Origin: Lachnospiraceae bacterium
GTDB lineage: Bacteria > Bacillota > Clostridia > Lachnospirales > Lachnospiraceae
Direction of reading: 5' to 3'
Length of the DNA: 38,861 nucleotides
Assembly (NCBI GenBank): GCA_014804785.1
Contig: JAAUZD010000031.1
Span: 6,217-45,077, forward strand
In this document: positions 26,819 to 35,482 of the stretch, piece by piece
Numbering within the stretch: the stretch's first letter is position 1
Layout: each line of letters starts with the position of its first letter
The notes under the pieces: generated by a model
Database searches by the model: none
The model's input: the letters and a program-made list of their open reading frames with translations, nothing else
What the model was told of the DNA's origin: nothing
Position numbers and translations under genes: made by a program

Positions 26819-28234
26819 ATGATAAGAAAATGCAGAACAATGATGCAAAAAATCTGTGCTGCACTGGTTGCAATTGCAGTGCTGGGCATTATGCCTGCTG
26901 ACAAGGTCATGGCAGTGACCTCAAGCGGAGCGATAGCAAAAGGAATTGACGTGTCCATGCATAATGGAGCAGTCAATTGGGGACAGGTGGCAAATTCAGG
27001 AATTTCATTCACATTCATTAAAGTGGGAAGTACCAAAAGCGGAGTTGACCCGCAATTTGTAGCCAACATCACGGGAGCGCAGGCGGCGGGATTGAAAACA
27101 GGAGTTTATATTTACTCTTATGCAACCACACCGGAGCAGGCAGCAAACGAAGCAAATCTTGTGCTGCAGTGGATAGAACCTTACACGGTAAATTATCCGA
27201 TTGTTTTTGATATTGAAGATAGTTGTCATAAGAACCTCTCTAATCAGCAATTGATTGACATTATTAATGCTTTTTGCACGATAATAGATGCAGCGGGTTA
27301 TTATCCGATGGTGTATTCTAACAAGAATATGTTTGTCCAGAAGTTGAGCATTACAGGATGGGATAAATGGGTGGCACAGTATAATGATAGCTGTGAGTAC
27401 AATAACAACGTCTGCTTCTGGCAATACTCCAGTCACGGAAGCGTGAACGGAGTAGGCGGAAGGGTAGACGTCAATTATCAATATAAGGATTACAGCCAAC
27501 TGATTATTCCGGAAGGCTTTATCGAGCATAATGGTAATGTACGTTTTTACCGCAACTGGAAAATGCAGAAAGGCTGGACGGAATATAATGATACAAAATA
27601 CTATCTGGACGGAGCGGGAAATCTGGTAAGAGGATGGTTTACAGACGCATCTGGGACCTACTACCTTTCTCCGACAGACGGAAGTATTGCAAGGGGACAA
27701 TGCCGCATAGACGGGGCAGATCATTATTTTACGGCGGATGGTGTAAAAATGACAGGATGGGTAATCCTGAATGATATGAAGTATTTTTACGACCCTGCTA
27801 ACAATGGAACCATGAAACGGGAATGGCTCAGTGATGAAAAAGGGAATTTTTATTATTTTGATAAGAATGACGGACACATGCTGACAGGTGATCAGGTAAT
27901 CGATGGAAAGAAGTATCTGTTTAACGGAGAAGGCATCAGAATGACAGGAATGACAGCAAGGGAAGACGGAAGCTATTATTATGATCCTGCCACCGGAGCG
28001 ATGGTAACAGGCTGGTTTGCGGCAGCAGATAAGACTTATTATGCAGATGCGGCAGGACATATTGTGACAGGTATCTATGAAATTGATAAGCAGCCTTACT
28101 ATTTTGATGAAACAGGGGCGCTTGTAAGAAATCAGGATTTGGAACTTAATGGGATTTCCTACCATACAACTCCGGAAGGGGTGCTGACAGAAGTAGAAGC
28201 AGCTATGGCTGATGAAGGCGAACCCGCAGCATAA
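26819..28234 (+). CDS. Secreted GH25 lysozyme with C-terminal cell-wall-binding repeats
   Basis: A muramidase that cuts N-acetylmuramic acid-GlcNAc bonds in peptidoglycan. The 471-residue protein has a signal peptide (basic start, hydrophobic 10-25, likely cut after VMA at about 32). The GH25 domain (about 40-230) has D44 in KGIDVS, and D131 and E133 in FDIED; WQYSS and VDVNYQ close the fold. After it come about nine 20-residue repeats of the choline-binding type (GW..., YYLDGAGNL, YYFDE...), which tether it to the wall. The likely role is autolysis or wall remodelling; killing of rivals is also possible. It follows eno by 89 bp, with no clear terminator between. Confidence 0.92.
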   Translation: MIRKCRTMMQKICAALVAIAVLGIMPADKVMAVTSSGAIAKGIDVSMHNGAVNWGQVANSGISFTFIKVGSTKSGVDPQFVANITGAQAAGLKTGVYIYSYATTPEQAANEANLVLQWIEPYTVNYPIVFDIEDSCHKNLSNQQLIDIINAFCTIIDAAGYYPMVYSNKNMFVQKLSITGWDKWVAQYNDSCEYNNNVCFWQYSSHGSVNGVGGRVDVNYQYKDYSQLIIPEGFIEHNGNVRFYRNWKMQKGWTEYNDTKYYLDGAGNLVRGWFTDASGTYYLSPTDGSIARGQCRIDGADHYFTADGVKMTGWVILNDMKYFYDPANNGTMKREWLSDEKGNFYYFDKNDGHMLTGDQVIDGKKYLFNGEGIRMTGMTAREDGSYYYDPATGAMVTGWFAAADKTYYADAAGHIVTGIYEIDKQPYYFDETGALVRNQDLELNGISYHTTPEGVLTEVEAAMADEGEPAA

Positions 28235-28275
28235 TTATTACTGTACCGATAATGATACAAAAGAAAATAAAATAC

Positions 28276-28304
28276 TTGAAATCTGCTGATTTATGTGTTA
28301 CACT
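28276..28304 (+). promoter_or_regulatory. secG promoter
   Basis: TTGAAA (28276-28281) and TACACT (28299-28304) are 17 bp apart, and TGT just before TACACT forms an extended -10. Confidence 0.65.
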
Positions 28305-28334
28305 AACTCTTGCTTGACATTAGGAGGTGTAAGG

Positions 28335-28574
28335 ATGGGAGCATTGAGAATCGTCATTCAGATTATATTTATCATATTATGTATTGCACTTACAGTGCTG
28401 GTATTGATGCAGGAAGGCAAGTCAGCAGGATTAGGAGCCATAAGCGGCGCGGCTGAAACATACTGGGGGAAGAACAAAGGGCGTTCCATGGAAGGAAAAC
28501 TCGTAAAGTTTACCAAGTATTTGGCCATTGGCTTTATGGTGCTGACTATTATTTTAAATCTTAATGTATTTTGA
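28335..28574 (+). CDS. secG: Preprotein translocase subunit SecG
   Basis: Small inner subunit of the SecYEG channel that helps proteins cross the membrane. The 79-residue protein has two hydrophobic helices (near residues 4-22 and 55-76) and the SecG-type loop LMQEGKSAGLGAISG between them. Start 28335 follows AGGAGG by seven bases; an in-frame start 42 bp upstream lacks a site. It has a promoter and terminator of its own, then rnr, smpB and ssrA as in Bacillus. Confidence 0.95.
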   Translation: MGALRIVIQIIFIILCIALTVLVLMQEGKSAGLGAISGAAETYWGKNKGRSMEGKLVKFTKYLAIGFMVLTIILNLNVF

Positions 28575-28580
28575 GACTTA

Positions 28581-28608
28581 AGGCATTCTTGTAAAAGGAT
28601 GCCTTTTT
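28581..28608 (+). terminator. secG terminator
   Basis: AGGCATTCTT (28581-28590) pairs with AAGGATGCCT (28595-28604), loop GTAA, then a T run ending at 28608. It is directly followed by copy B of the dispersed hairpin element. Confidence 0.9.
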
Positions 28609-28610
28609 GA

Positions 28611-28647
28611 TTACAATAAGCTGCCTTGCAAAGCACGGCGGCGTTTG
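28611..28647. repeat. Dispersed hairpin element, copy B (before rnr)
   Basis: This matches copy A (3331-3367) at 29 of 37 positions. From 28620 to 28642 it forms a 10-pair hairpin with an AAA loop and one mismatch. An alternative longer stem pairs 28621-28632 with 28644-28655 (12 pairs). The T-A pair at 28627/28635 is C-G in copy A, a compensatory change that supports selection for the structure. Confidence 0.6.
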
Positions 28648-28717
28648 CGAGGCAGTAAAATGTATCCTGTAAGATAAAAATTTTGTGAGCAGGATGCGCA
28701 CGTTTAATGGAAGGATT

Positions 28718-30880
28718 ATGGGGAACAGCAAATTGGAAATGCGGGAAGAACGTAAAAAGAAAATATGTGAGTTGGTAGAAACAGATTTTTATGTTCCCAT
28801 GAAGGAAAAAGAATTGGCTGATTTTATGCAGGCAAATCCGGAAGAACGTGGAGAACTGAAAGATATACTTGCTGAATTGGTAAAGGAAGGCAAGCTTAAG
28901 ACGACCAAACGGGGAAAGTATATCAAAGGAGACGGTATGCCGGCGAATCTTTCGGGAACTTTTATCAGTAATGCCAGAGGATTTGGCTTCGTGGAAATAG
29001 AAGGACAAAATCAGGATCTTTTTATACCGGAAAGCGAAGTAAATGGTGCATTCCATAAGGACAAGGTTTTGGTGGAACTTTTGCCAGGGCAGCATGGAAA
29101 AAGACCGGAGGCGAAGATTACCGCCATATTATCTCATGAACTTACGAGGATTGTGGGAACCTTCGACAAGGCAGGAAAATTCGGTTTTGTTATTCCCGAT
29201 AACGATAAGCTGCTTTCGGATGTTTTTGTTCCTATAGAGCGTTCTAAAGGGGCGGTTACAGGGCATAAGGTAGTAGTGGAATTGACAGATTATGGTGATG
29301 AAAAGCACAAGCCGGAGGGAAAGGTGGTTGAAATTCTTGGACATGTCAATGATCCCGGAGTAGATATCCTTTCTATCGTGAAAGGCTTCGACCTTCCTAT
29401 GGAGTTTCCCGAAAAAGTCTTAAACCAGGCGCAGCGTGTGGCAAAGGAAGTAAGCCTTAAGGATATGGATGGACGAAAAGATCTGCGTTCCCTTCAAATG
29501 GTGACCATTGACGGGGAGGATGCGAAGGATTTGGATGATGCCGTCAGCCTGTCAAAAGATGGAGATAGATATTATTTAGGTGTGCACATTGCCGATGTGA
29601 CAAATTATGTGCAGGAAAATTCCGCCTTAGACCGCGAGGCGGTAAAGCGGGGAACCAGCGTATATCTGGTGGACAGAGTGATTCCTATGCTTCCACACGT
29701 ACTCTCCAACGGCATGTGCTCTTTGAACATGAAGGAAGAGAGACTGGCGCTCAGCTGTCTTATGACTTTGAATGAAAAAGGAGAAGTCATCGATCATGAA
29801 ATTGCAGAGACAGTCATATGTGTGGATCAGAGAATGTCTTATACAGATGTAAATAAAATTCTGGAAGGGGATATCGATACCCAGAAGAAGTTCGAGACGC
29901 TTGTCCCTATGTTTTTTTTGATGAAAGAACTGGCGGATGTTGTAAGGGAAAAAAGAAAGAAACGTGGTTCCATTGACTTTGATTTTCCGGAAAGCAAGAT
30001 TATTTTAGATAAAGAGGGCGTACCCATTTCCATCAAACCATATGAAAGAAATGCGGCGACAAAGATCATAGAGGATTTCATGCTTCTTGCAAATGAGACG
30101 GTAGCACAGCACTTTTACTGGATGGAGATTCCCTTTGTATACAGAACCCACGATTATCCCGATCCGGAGAAAATCTTAAAACTGGGCACCTTTATCAATA
30201 ACTTCGGATATCATATAAAAGTAAAAAGCGGTGATAATGAAATACACCCTAAGGAAATCCAAAAACTTCTTGGAAAAATAGAAGGCACTCAGGAGGAAGC
30301 GCTGATCAGTAGGCTTACCCTGCGGAGCATGAAGCGGGCACAGTATGCGGCGGAATGCACCGGTCATTTTGGACTGGCATGCCAGTTTTACTGCCATTTC
30401 ACCTCGCCAATAAGGAGATATCCAGATCTGCAGATACACCGCATCATAAAGGATCAGCTGCGCGGGCGGATGGATGGAAACCGGATAGACCATTATCGGG
30501 GAATCCTGCCGGAAGTGGCAAAGCATTCCTCTGAAATGGAGCGAAGAGCAGATGAAGCAGAGCGGGAAACAGATAAGCTGAAAAAAGTTCAGTACATGGA
30601 ACAGAGGATAGGTGAAGTCTTTGAAGGTGTCATCTCGGGAATTACTGCATGGGGAATTTATGTAGAGCTTTCTAATACCGTAGAGGGACTGATCCATGTG
30701 TCCAGACTTGCCGGAGACTATTATTACTATAGTGAAGAGACCTACGAAATGATAGGCAGAGATACGGGCAGAAGTTACAAGCTGGGACAGAGGATCAGAA
30801 TCATGGTAGACGGCGTGGATTATTTCCAGAAGAGCATTGATTTTGTGCTGGCGCCGGAGGATGATTTTGATGAGGATTGA
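28718..30880 (+). CDS. rnr: Ribonuclease R
   Basis: Processive 3'-5' exoribonuclease that degrades structured RNA, including mRNA released by tmRNA. From ATG 28718 it has 720 residues: an N-terminal helix-turn-helix (VPMKEKELADFM), two cold-shock domains, the catalytic RNB domain with DGEDAKDLDDA near 266-276 and HIADVTNYV, the GMCSLNMKEERLALS signature, and an S1 domain near 620-705. GGAAGG lies three bases before 28718; the GTG at 28685 and ATG at 28694 have poorer sites, so the start is not certain. smpB and ssrA follow, which suits their joint role. Confidence 0.96.
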   Translation: MGNSKLEMREERKKKICELVETDFYVPMKEKELADFMQANPEERGELKDILAELVKEGKLKTTKRGKYIKGDGMPANLSGTFISNARGFGFVEIEGQNQDLFIPESEVNGAFHKDKVLVELLPGQHGKRPEAKITAILSHELTRIVGTFDKAGKFGFVIPDNDKLLSDVFVPIERSKGAVTGHKVVVELTDYGDEKHKPEGKVVEILGHVNDPGVDILSIVKGFDLPMEFPEKVLNQAQRVAKEVSLKDMDGRKDLRSLQMVTIDGEDAKDLDDAVSLSKDGDRYYLGVHIADVTNYVQENSALDREAVKRGTSVYLVDRVIPMLPHVLSNGMCSLNMKEERLALSCLMTLNEKGEVIDHEIAETVICVDQRMSYTDVNKILEGDIDTQKKFETLVPMFFLMKELADVVREKRKKRGSIDFDFPESKIILDKEGVPISIKPYERNAATKIIEDFMLLANETVAQHFYWMEIPFVYRTHDYPDPEKILKLGTFINNFGYHIKVKSGDNEIHPKEIQKLLGKIEGTQEEALISRLTLRSMKRAQYAAECTGHFGLACQFYCHFTSPIRRYPDLQIHRIIKDQLRGRMDGNRIDHYRGILPEVAKHSSEMERRADEAERETDKLKKVQYMEQRIGEVFEGVISGITAWGIYVELSNTVEGLIHVSRLAGDYYYYSEETYEMIGRDTGRSYKLGQRIRIMVDGVDYFQKSIDFVLAPEDDFDED

Positions 30881-30921
30881 TTTCCTAGGCTGCATACAGA
30901 AAGAAAGGATGCGTGGATGAT

Positions 30922-31389
30922 ATGGCGAAAGAAGAAATGAAGCTGGTTGCAAATAACAAAAAAGCGTATCACGATTACTTTATAGAAGAAAAATATGAGG
31001 CAGGTCTGGTGCTCCATGGGACAGAAGTAAAATCTCTGCGCATGGGCAAATGCAGTATCAAGGAGGCTTTTATCCGGATTGAAAATGGAGAAGTGTTTAT
31101 TTACGGCATGCATATAAGTCCTTATGAAAAGGGCAATATCTTCAACAAGGATCCCCTGCGGGTAAAGAAACTTCTCCTGCACAAGCAGCAGATTCGCAAG
31201 CTGATTGGAAACAGCTCCGAGAAAGGATATACAATTGTACCCCTGCAGGTATATTTTAAAGATGGCAGAGCAAAAATAGAGATTGGTCTTGCAAAAGGCA
31301 AGAAATTGTACGATAAACGTCAGGATATTGCAAAAAAAGATCAGAGAAGAGAGGCTGAGAAGGAACTAAAGGTAAGACTCCGGGCATAA
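30922..31389 (+). CDS. smpB: SsrA-binding protein SmpB
   Basis: Binds tmRNA and carries it to stalled ribosomes in trans-translation. The 155-residue protein shows [10 protein letters not shown] at the start, [21 protein letters not shown], the YEKGNIFN segment, [11 protein letters not shown], and a basic C-terminal tail from [17 protein letters not shown], which folds in the mRNA channel. Start 30922 (MAKEEMK) was preferred as the usual SmpB start; AAAGGA lies 12 bases before it, while the in-frame GTG 30913 is only three bases from that site. It lies 55 bp before ssrA. Confidence 0.96.
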   Translation: MAKEEMKLVANNKKAYHDYFIEEKYEAGLVLHGTEVKSLRMGKCSIKEAFIRIENGEVFIYGMHISPYEKGNIFNKDPLRVKKLLLHKQQIRKLIGNSSEKGYTIVPLQVYFKDGRAKIEIGLAKGKKLYDKRQDIAKKDQRREAEKELKVRLRA

Positions 31390-31404
31390 AATAAAGTGTG
31401 GAGG

Positions 31405-31433
31405 TTGCATTTTAACAATCATTTTATTATAAT
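31405..31433 (+). promoter_or_regulatory. ssrA promoter
   Basis: TTGCAT (31405-31410) and a perfect TATAAT (31428-31433) are 17 bp apart, placing transcription a few bases before the mature tmRNA 5' end. Confidence 0.75.
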
Positions 31434-31444
31434 TAAATTATTCA

Positions 31445-31790
31445 GGGATAGTAAAGGTTTCGACAGGGGTCTTGCAGCTGGAGAAGCTATCCGCAGGCGA
31501 TGCGTCAAATCGCAAAAATAAATATAAACGCTGAAGATAATTTAGCATACGCTGCCTAAAGGCAGCTGTCCGACCTAGTGCACCTACACATTAGGAACCG
31601 GGCATCGACTATGTAGGAAACGACACAGGCTAAGCTTTGCACCTGTGGGCGTATCATGAAGCTACTGAATAAACCGGGGTGTCGGTTTCCTGGTTTAGGA
31701 GGGAATGAGGGTTTCCCGAAATAATCGACTATGATAGTAGAAGGACAGGGAATGGGTCTTTGGACGCGGGTTCGACTCCCGCCTATTCCA
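31445..31790 (+). ncRNA. ssrA: tmRNA (one-piece)
   Basis: The 5' end GGGATAG pairs with CTATTCC (31783-31789) as a 7-bp acceptor stem that includes a G3-U70 wobble, the alanine identity element. The T arm is GCGGG-TTCGACT-CCCGC (31766-31782). The tag frame 31512-31559 encodes AKININAEDNLAYAA, ending in the usual AA degron. CCA is not encoded after A31790, so it must be added. GGTTTCGACAGGGG near the 5' end is the conserved tmRNA start region. It lies just behind smpB, its protein partner, and no intrinsic terminator follows before the next promoter. Confidence 0.97.
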
Positions 31791-31810
31791 TCTTATCATC
31801 GTAAAAACAG

Positions 31811-31839
31811 TTGACAGAATCAGCAAAAGTGAGTATATT
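31811..31839 (+). promoter_or_regulatory. Promoter of the T-box/trpXYZ operon
   Basis: Consensus TTGACA (31811-31816) and TATATT (31834-31839), 17 bp apart. The RNA should start near 31846, at the beginning of the T-box leader. Confidence 0.8.
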
Positions 31840-31845
31840 ATTAAC

Positions 31846-32123
31846 AGATTAAAGAAAATAAATGAAACCGATGAGGAAGAGGAGTAACCGGTCGGAACTT
31901 TCAAAGAGAGCTGCAGGCGGTGGGATTGCAGTAAAGGGATGTGTGGTGAATGGACTTTCGAGGACAGCCTGAAAGAATAGTAGGCGCTGGCGGGAAACCG
32001 GATCCGTTATCAAACCGGCATGTATGACAGTACATGAATGAGTGGACATTGAGTCAATTTGAGTGGCACCGCGATAATAAGATATATTACCGTCTCAAGC
32101 ATATATGCTTGAGGCGGTTTTTA
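31846..32123 (+). promoter_or_regulatory. T-box leader riboswitch, probable tRNA-Trp specificity
   Basis: The leader ends with the T-box sequence AATTTGAGTGGCACCGCG (32056-32073), whose core pairs with the free CCA end of uncharged tRNA. Stem I has the AAAGAGAG motif near 31904-31910 and the distal GGTGGG loop. The likely specifier is TGG (31951-31953) in GTGAATGGAC, a tryptophan codon followed by A as in known T-boxes. A stem III-like region with CCGTTATC precedes the T-box. Uncharged tRNA-Trp would favour the antiterminator over the terminator at 32090, so transcription rises when tryptophan is scarce. This agrees with the trpXYZ-type genes downstream. Confidence 0.9.
32090..32122 (+). terminator. 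T-box-controlled terminator
   Basis: CCGTCTCAAGCA (32090-32101) pairs with TGCTTGAGGCGG (32106-32117), with one T-G pair, followed by five T. Confidence 0.93.
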
Positions 32124-32155
32124 TATGTAAAGAAGAGCAAGAGGAGGAAAAAATT

Positions 32156-33196
32156 ATGAAGAAAAAAGTATTATCTATTATGATGGCGATTGCAATGACA
32201 ATGGCTATGACTGCCTGCGGCGGTACCAGTGAGCCAAAGGCGGAGGAAGCATCTACAACAGCGGAAGTATCAGCGGAGGAAAATTTCACGATTGGCATTT
32301 CCCAGTTTGCGGAGCATGGATCTCTGGATAACTGCAGGGAAGGTTTCCTTGCTGGTCTTGCAGAGGAAGGTATTGTTGAAGGAGAAAACCTGACAGTACT
32401 GTTTGACAATTCACAGGCCGATATGGGTACGGCAAGCACGATTGCGGATAATTTTGTATCCCAGAAAGTAGATTTGATCTGTGCAATTGCAACGCCCAGC
32501 GCAATGAGTGCATATAATTCCTGCATGAAGACAGAAATTCCCGTAATCTACACGGCAGTATCGGATCCTGTAGCGGCAGGACTGGCAAATGATGACGGTA
32601 CAAGTGTTGGGAATGTGACAGGTACCTCAGATGCACTGCCAGTGACCAATCAGCTTGAAATGATCCGTGAAATTTTACCGGAAGCTGAGAAAATCGGTAT
32701 TTTATATACCACCAGCGAAACAAACTCTGAAAGCACGATTGCGGAATATAAAAAATATGCCGCTGATTATGGATTTGAAATTGTAGACAGCGGTATCAAT
32801 ACCATTGCAGATGTGCCTATGGCAGCTGCTGATCTTTCTTCCAGAGTGGACTGCATTACAAATCTGACAGATAATACGGTGGTATCTGCATTACAAACCG
32901 TCCTTGATGCGGCAGATAAAGAAGGAATACCTGTATTTGGATCAGAAGTGGAACAGGTAAAAAATGGCTGTGTCGCTTCTATGGGATTGGAATACTATGA
33001 ATTGGGCAAACAGACAGGCGTTATGGCAGCAAAGGTGTTAAAAGGTGAAGCGAAGGCTTCAGAACTGGATTATGAGGTTATCACGGAAGCAAGTCTTTAC
33101 GTGAACACAGCTGCAGCGGATAAAGCGGGACTTGTACTGGATGAAGAATTTGTTAATGGCGCTTATGAGAAATTTGATGAGATTATCGTAGAATAG
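32156..33196 (+). CDS. trpX: ABC transporter substrate-binding lipoprotein, probable tryptophan (TrpX)
   Basis: The 346-residue lipoprotein has a signal sequence ending in the lipobox AMTAC with C21. The mature part is a periplasmic-binding fold of the ABC_sub_bind family: FTIGISQFAEHGSLD at the start of lobe 1, NLTVLFDNSQAD, VDLICAIATPSAM, IPVIYTAVSDPVAAGL. Start 32156 is preferred over a frame start at 32105 (inside the terminator) because AGGAGG lies eight bases upstream. It is the first gene behind the Trp T-box, which makes tryptophan the likely ligand; the family alone does not prove it. Confidence 0.9.
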   Translation: MKKKVLSIMMAIAMTMAMTACGGTSEPKAEEASTTAEVSAEENFTIGISQFAEHGSLDNCREGFLAGLAEEGIVEGENLTVLFDNSQADMGTASTIADNFVSQKVDLICAIATPSAMSAYNSCMKTEIPVIYTAVSDPVAAGLANDDGTSVGNVTGTSDALPVTNQLEMIREILPEAEKIGILYTTSETNSESTIAEYKKYAADYGFEIVDSGINTIADVPMAAADLSSRVDCITNLTDNTVVSALQTVLDAADKEGIPVFGSEVEQVKNGCVASMGLEYYELGKQTGVMAAKVLKGEAKASELDYEVITEASLYVNTAAADKAGLVLDEEFVNGAYEKFDEIIVE

Positions 33197-33231
33197 TGCT
33201 GGGAGTGATTTAAGGAAGGCAGGTAAGAAAA

Positions 33232-34116
33232 GTGGCTTTGATTTTAAGCGTTTTAGAACAGGGAATGATATACGCCATCATGGCACTTGGTGTTTATATT
33301 ACGTATAAAATACTGGATTTCCCGGATTTGACGGTGGATGGAAGTTTCCCGATGGGAGCAGCCATTGCCTGTATTCTGATTTCGAAAGGAATGAATCCGT
33401 ATGTGACACTGCCTATTTCTTTTGCGGCAGGGGCGCTTGTGGGGATGATTACGGGAATGATTCATGTGAAATTAAAAGTGCGCGACCTGCTTTCCGGCAT
33501 CATTATGATGACGGCATTGTACACGGTTAATCTTCGCATAGCGGGAAGAGCCAATCTTCCTATTTACAATCAGGATAATATCTTTGATAATCAATTTATA
33601 AATGTGATTTTTCCGCCTGCGTTGGAAAAATACAAGACAGTTATTATTATTTTTGTTATTATGATTTTAACCAAGTATGTTCTGGACTGGTATATGAACA
33701 GCCAGTCGGGATTTATGCTTCGGGCAGTAGGTGACAATGAAGTAATCGTTACCTCTCTCGGTGTAGACAAGGGGATGGTCAAGATTATTGGTCTTTCCAT
33801 CGCAAATGGACTTGTAAGCTTGAGCGGATGTATATTTGCCAATCAGCAGCGGTTTTTTGATATATCCAGCGGTACGGGAACGGTAGTCATTGGGCTTGCA
33901 AGCGTCATCATTGGAACCAGCATCTTTAAGAAGGTAACGTTCCTGCGTGTGACCAGCAGCGTCATAATAGGTTCCCTGATCTACAAAGCATGTGTGGCGG
34001 TTGCCATCCGTGTGATACCGGCATCCAGTGATCTTAAACTGGTAACAGCCGTTTTGTTCCTCGTAATATTGGTAATTGGGACAGACAGAAAGAAGAAGGT
34101 GAAGAAAAATGCTTGA
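33232..34116 (+). CDS. trpY: ABC transporter permease TrpY
   Basis: The 294-residue integral membrane protein has about eight to nine helices and resembles the LivH/BPD_transp_2 permeases. It starts with GTG after an AGGAAGG-like site, beginning MALILSVLEQGMIYAIMALG. ISYKILDFPDLTVDGSFPMG-type sequence near residue 25 is typical of this tryptophan/ABC_sub_bind partner family. It has only one permease gene beside it, so a homodimer is likely. The last eight bases overlap trpZ, giving tight coupling. Confidence 0.9.
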   Translation: MALILSVLEQGMIYAIMALGVYITYKILDFPDLTVDGSFPMGAAIACILISKGMNPYVTLPISFAAGALVGMITGMIHVKLKVRDLLSGIIMMTALYTVNLRIAGRANLPIYNQDNIFDNQFINVIFPPALEKYKTVIIIFVIMILTKYVLDWYMNSQSGFMLRAVGDNEVIVTSLGVDKGMVKIIGLSIANGLVSLSGCIFANQQRFFDISSGTGTVVIGLASVIIGTSIFKKVTFLRVTSSVIIGSLIYKACVAVAIRVIPASSDLKLVTAVLFLVILVIGTDRKKKVKKNA

Positions 34117-34882
34117 GCTCAAGAAGATATATAAAAACTATAATCCGGGCCGGGTCAATGAACTTTGCCTTTTTGAAGGATTTGATTTGGCAATCGAAGA
34201 TGGTCAGTTTGTTTCCGTGGTAGGAAGCAACGGTTCTGGCAAGACCTCCATGTTAAACATCATCTGCGGCAGCATTGATGCGGATGCGGGGCAGATATTG
34301 GTGAATGGAGAAGATATAACGAGGAAAAAGGATTATCTGCGCCAACGTAAGATTGGCCGTGTTTATCAGGATCCGGCAAAAGGAACCTGCCCGGGGATGA
34401 CAATTTTAGAAAATATGTCCATTGCAGATCATAAAGGAAGAACTTATGGCTTAGGGCGCGGTGTGAAAAAACAACGAATGGAGACATACCGGGAAATGCT
34501 AAGACCTCTTGGTCTGGGACTGGAGGATAAGATGCATACAAAGGTAGGCTCTCTATCCGGCGGACAGCGTCAGGCGCTTGCTCTTTTGATGTCAACCATG
34601 ACACCGATTGAATTTTTGATTCTGGATGAACACACAGCGGCACTTGACCCTAAAACGGCTGAAATTATTATGGAATTGACAGACAAGATTGTAAAAGAAA
34701 AGAAAGTAACGACAATCATGGTGACCCATAACCTCAGATATGCTGTAGAATATGGGAATCGTCTCATCATGATGCATGAAGGAAAAGCAATTTTAGATAA
34801 GTGTGGTAAAGAGAAGAAGCAAATTCATACAGAGGAAATTATGCGGATTTTCAATGAAATCAGTGTAGAATGCGGCAACTAA
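34109..34882 (+). CDS. trpZ: ABC transporter ATP-binding protein TrpZ
   Basis: The 257-residue ATPase has Walker A GSNGSGKTS (residues 39-47), Q-loop VYQDPAKGTCPGMT, the signature LSGGQRQALAL, Walker B FLILDEHTAALDP and the H-loop VTHNL. DEHTAAL, in place of the usual DEPT, is characteristic of this transporter group. It powers uptake through TrpY. The next gene begins 9 bp after its stop, so that gene should share the T-box. Confidence 0.93.
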   Translation: MLELKKIYKNYNPGRVNELCLFEGFDLAIEDGQFVSVVGSNGSGKTSMLNIICGSIDADAGQILVNGEDITRKKDYLRQRKIGRVYQDPAKGTCPGMTILENMSIADHKGRTYGLGRGVKKQRMETYREMLRPLGLGLEDKMHTKVGSLSGGQRQALALLMSTMTPIEFLILDEHTAALDPKTAEIIMELTDKIVKEKKVTTIMVTHNLRYAVEYGNRLIMMHEGKAILDKCGKEKKQIHTEEIMRIFNEISVECGN

Positions 34883-34891
34883 AAGGAAAGG

Positions 34892-35482
34892 GTGAATCTT
34901 TTGGCTGATAAAACAGATTATTTTGCAGAAGGATATCGTTTTGCAACGGAAGATGATGCAAAACAGGCACAGCTGGAACGGAAGAAAGCAGCATATTTTG
35001 AATCAAAGCTTGTCAATAGAAATGCACAGAATATTTTGTCGGTATATGACACCATTTTGGATGAAAAGGTTTTTTTCACACCGACAGGCTGGGAATACCT
35101 AAAAAAATTGCAGGAGAAATTACGCAATTTAGGGATATCGGAGGAAGAAATCAGACCGATTCCTATGTATGTAACATTTGTCCATAATAATGATGAAGAA
35201 ACAGTTGTAAAGCAAAGAGTCAAACCAACTAAGAAGAAGGATAAAGAAATAGGGAAATTCAAAATTTCTGTCTTTATCAATGTGATTCTTGTCATCATGG
35301 TAGCGGCAATGTTTGCCATTTCGTTAAACAGCAATAATCCAAACATTTTAAATTACAAGAAGAATATAGAAAATGAATATGCAGCATGGGAACAGGAACT
35401 TACTCAGAGGGAAAAAGAAGTACGGATGAAAGAAGCGCAGCTGGAAACTAGTACAGAGATAGTACCGTCAGAAGAAGAATAA
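34892..35482 (+). CDS. Single-pass membrane protein of unknown function, last gene of the Trp operon
   Basis: The 196-residue protein begins with a soluble region (DKTDYFAEGYRFATEDDAKQ, then YLKKLQEKLRNLGI), followed by a basic stretch (KPTKKKDKE) and one membrane helix near residues 127-147. The last 45 residues are predicted coiled coil, rich in E and K. From memory, similar proteins occur widely in Lachnospiraceae as hypotheticals. The frame begins at GTG 34892 (AAGGA four bases before); TTG 34901 with AAAGGGTG before it is an equally good start. It has no recognised domain. The 9-bp gap to trpZ suggests a role tied to tryptophan uptake, or merely co-transcription. Confidence 0.78.
   Translation: MNLLADKTDYFAEGYRFATEDDAKQAQLERKKAAYFESKLVNRNAQNILSVYDTILDEKVFFTPTGWEYLKKLQEKLRNLGISEEEIRPIPMYVTFVHNNDEETVVKQRVKPTKKKDKEIGKFKISVFINVILVIMVAAMFAISLNSNNPNILNYKKNIENEYAAWEQELTQREKEVRMKEAQLETSTEIVPSEEE

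Noticed and set aside
27005-28165. 386-codon open frame on the minus strand opposite the lysozyme gene
   Set aside because: It mirrors the repeat-rich coding sequence of the lysozyme, has no ribosome site or recognised motif, and the plus-strand protein has clear domains.
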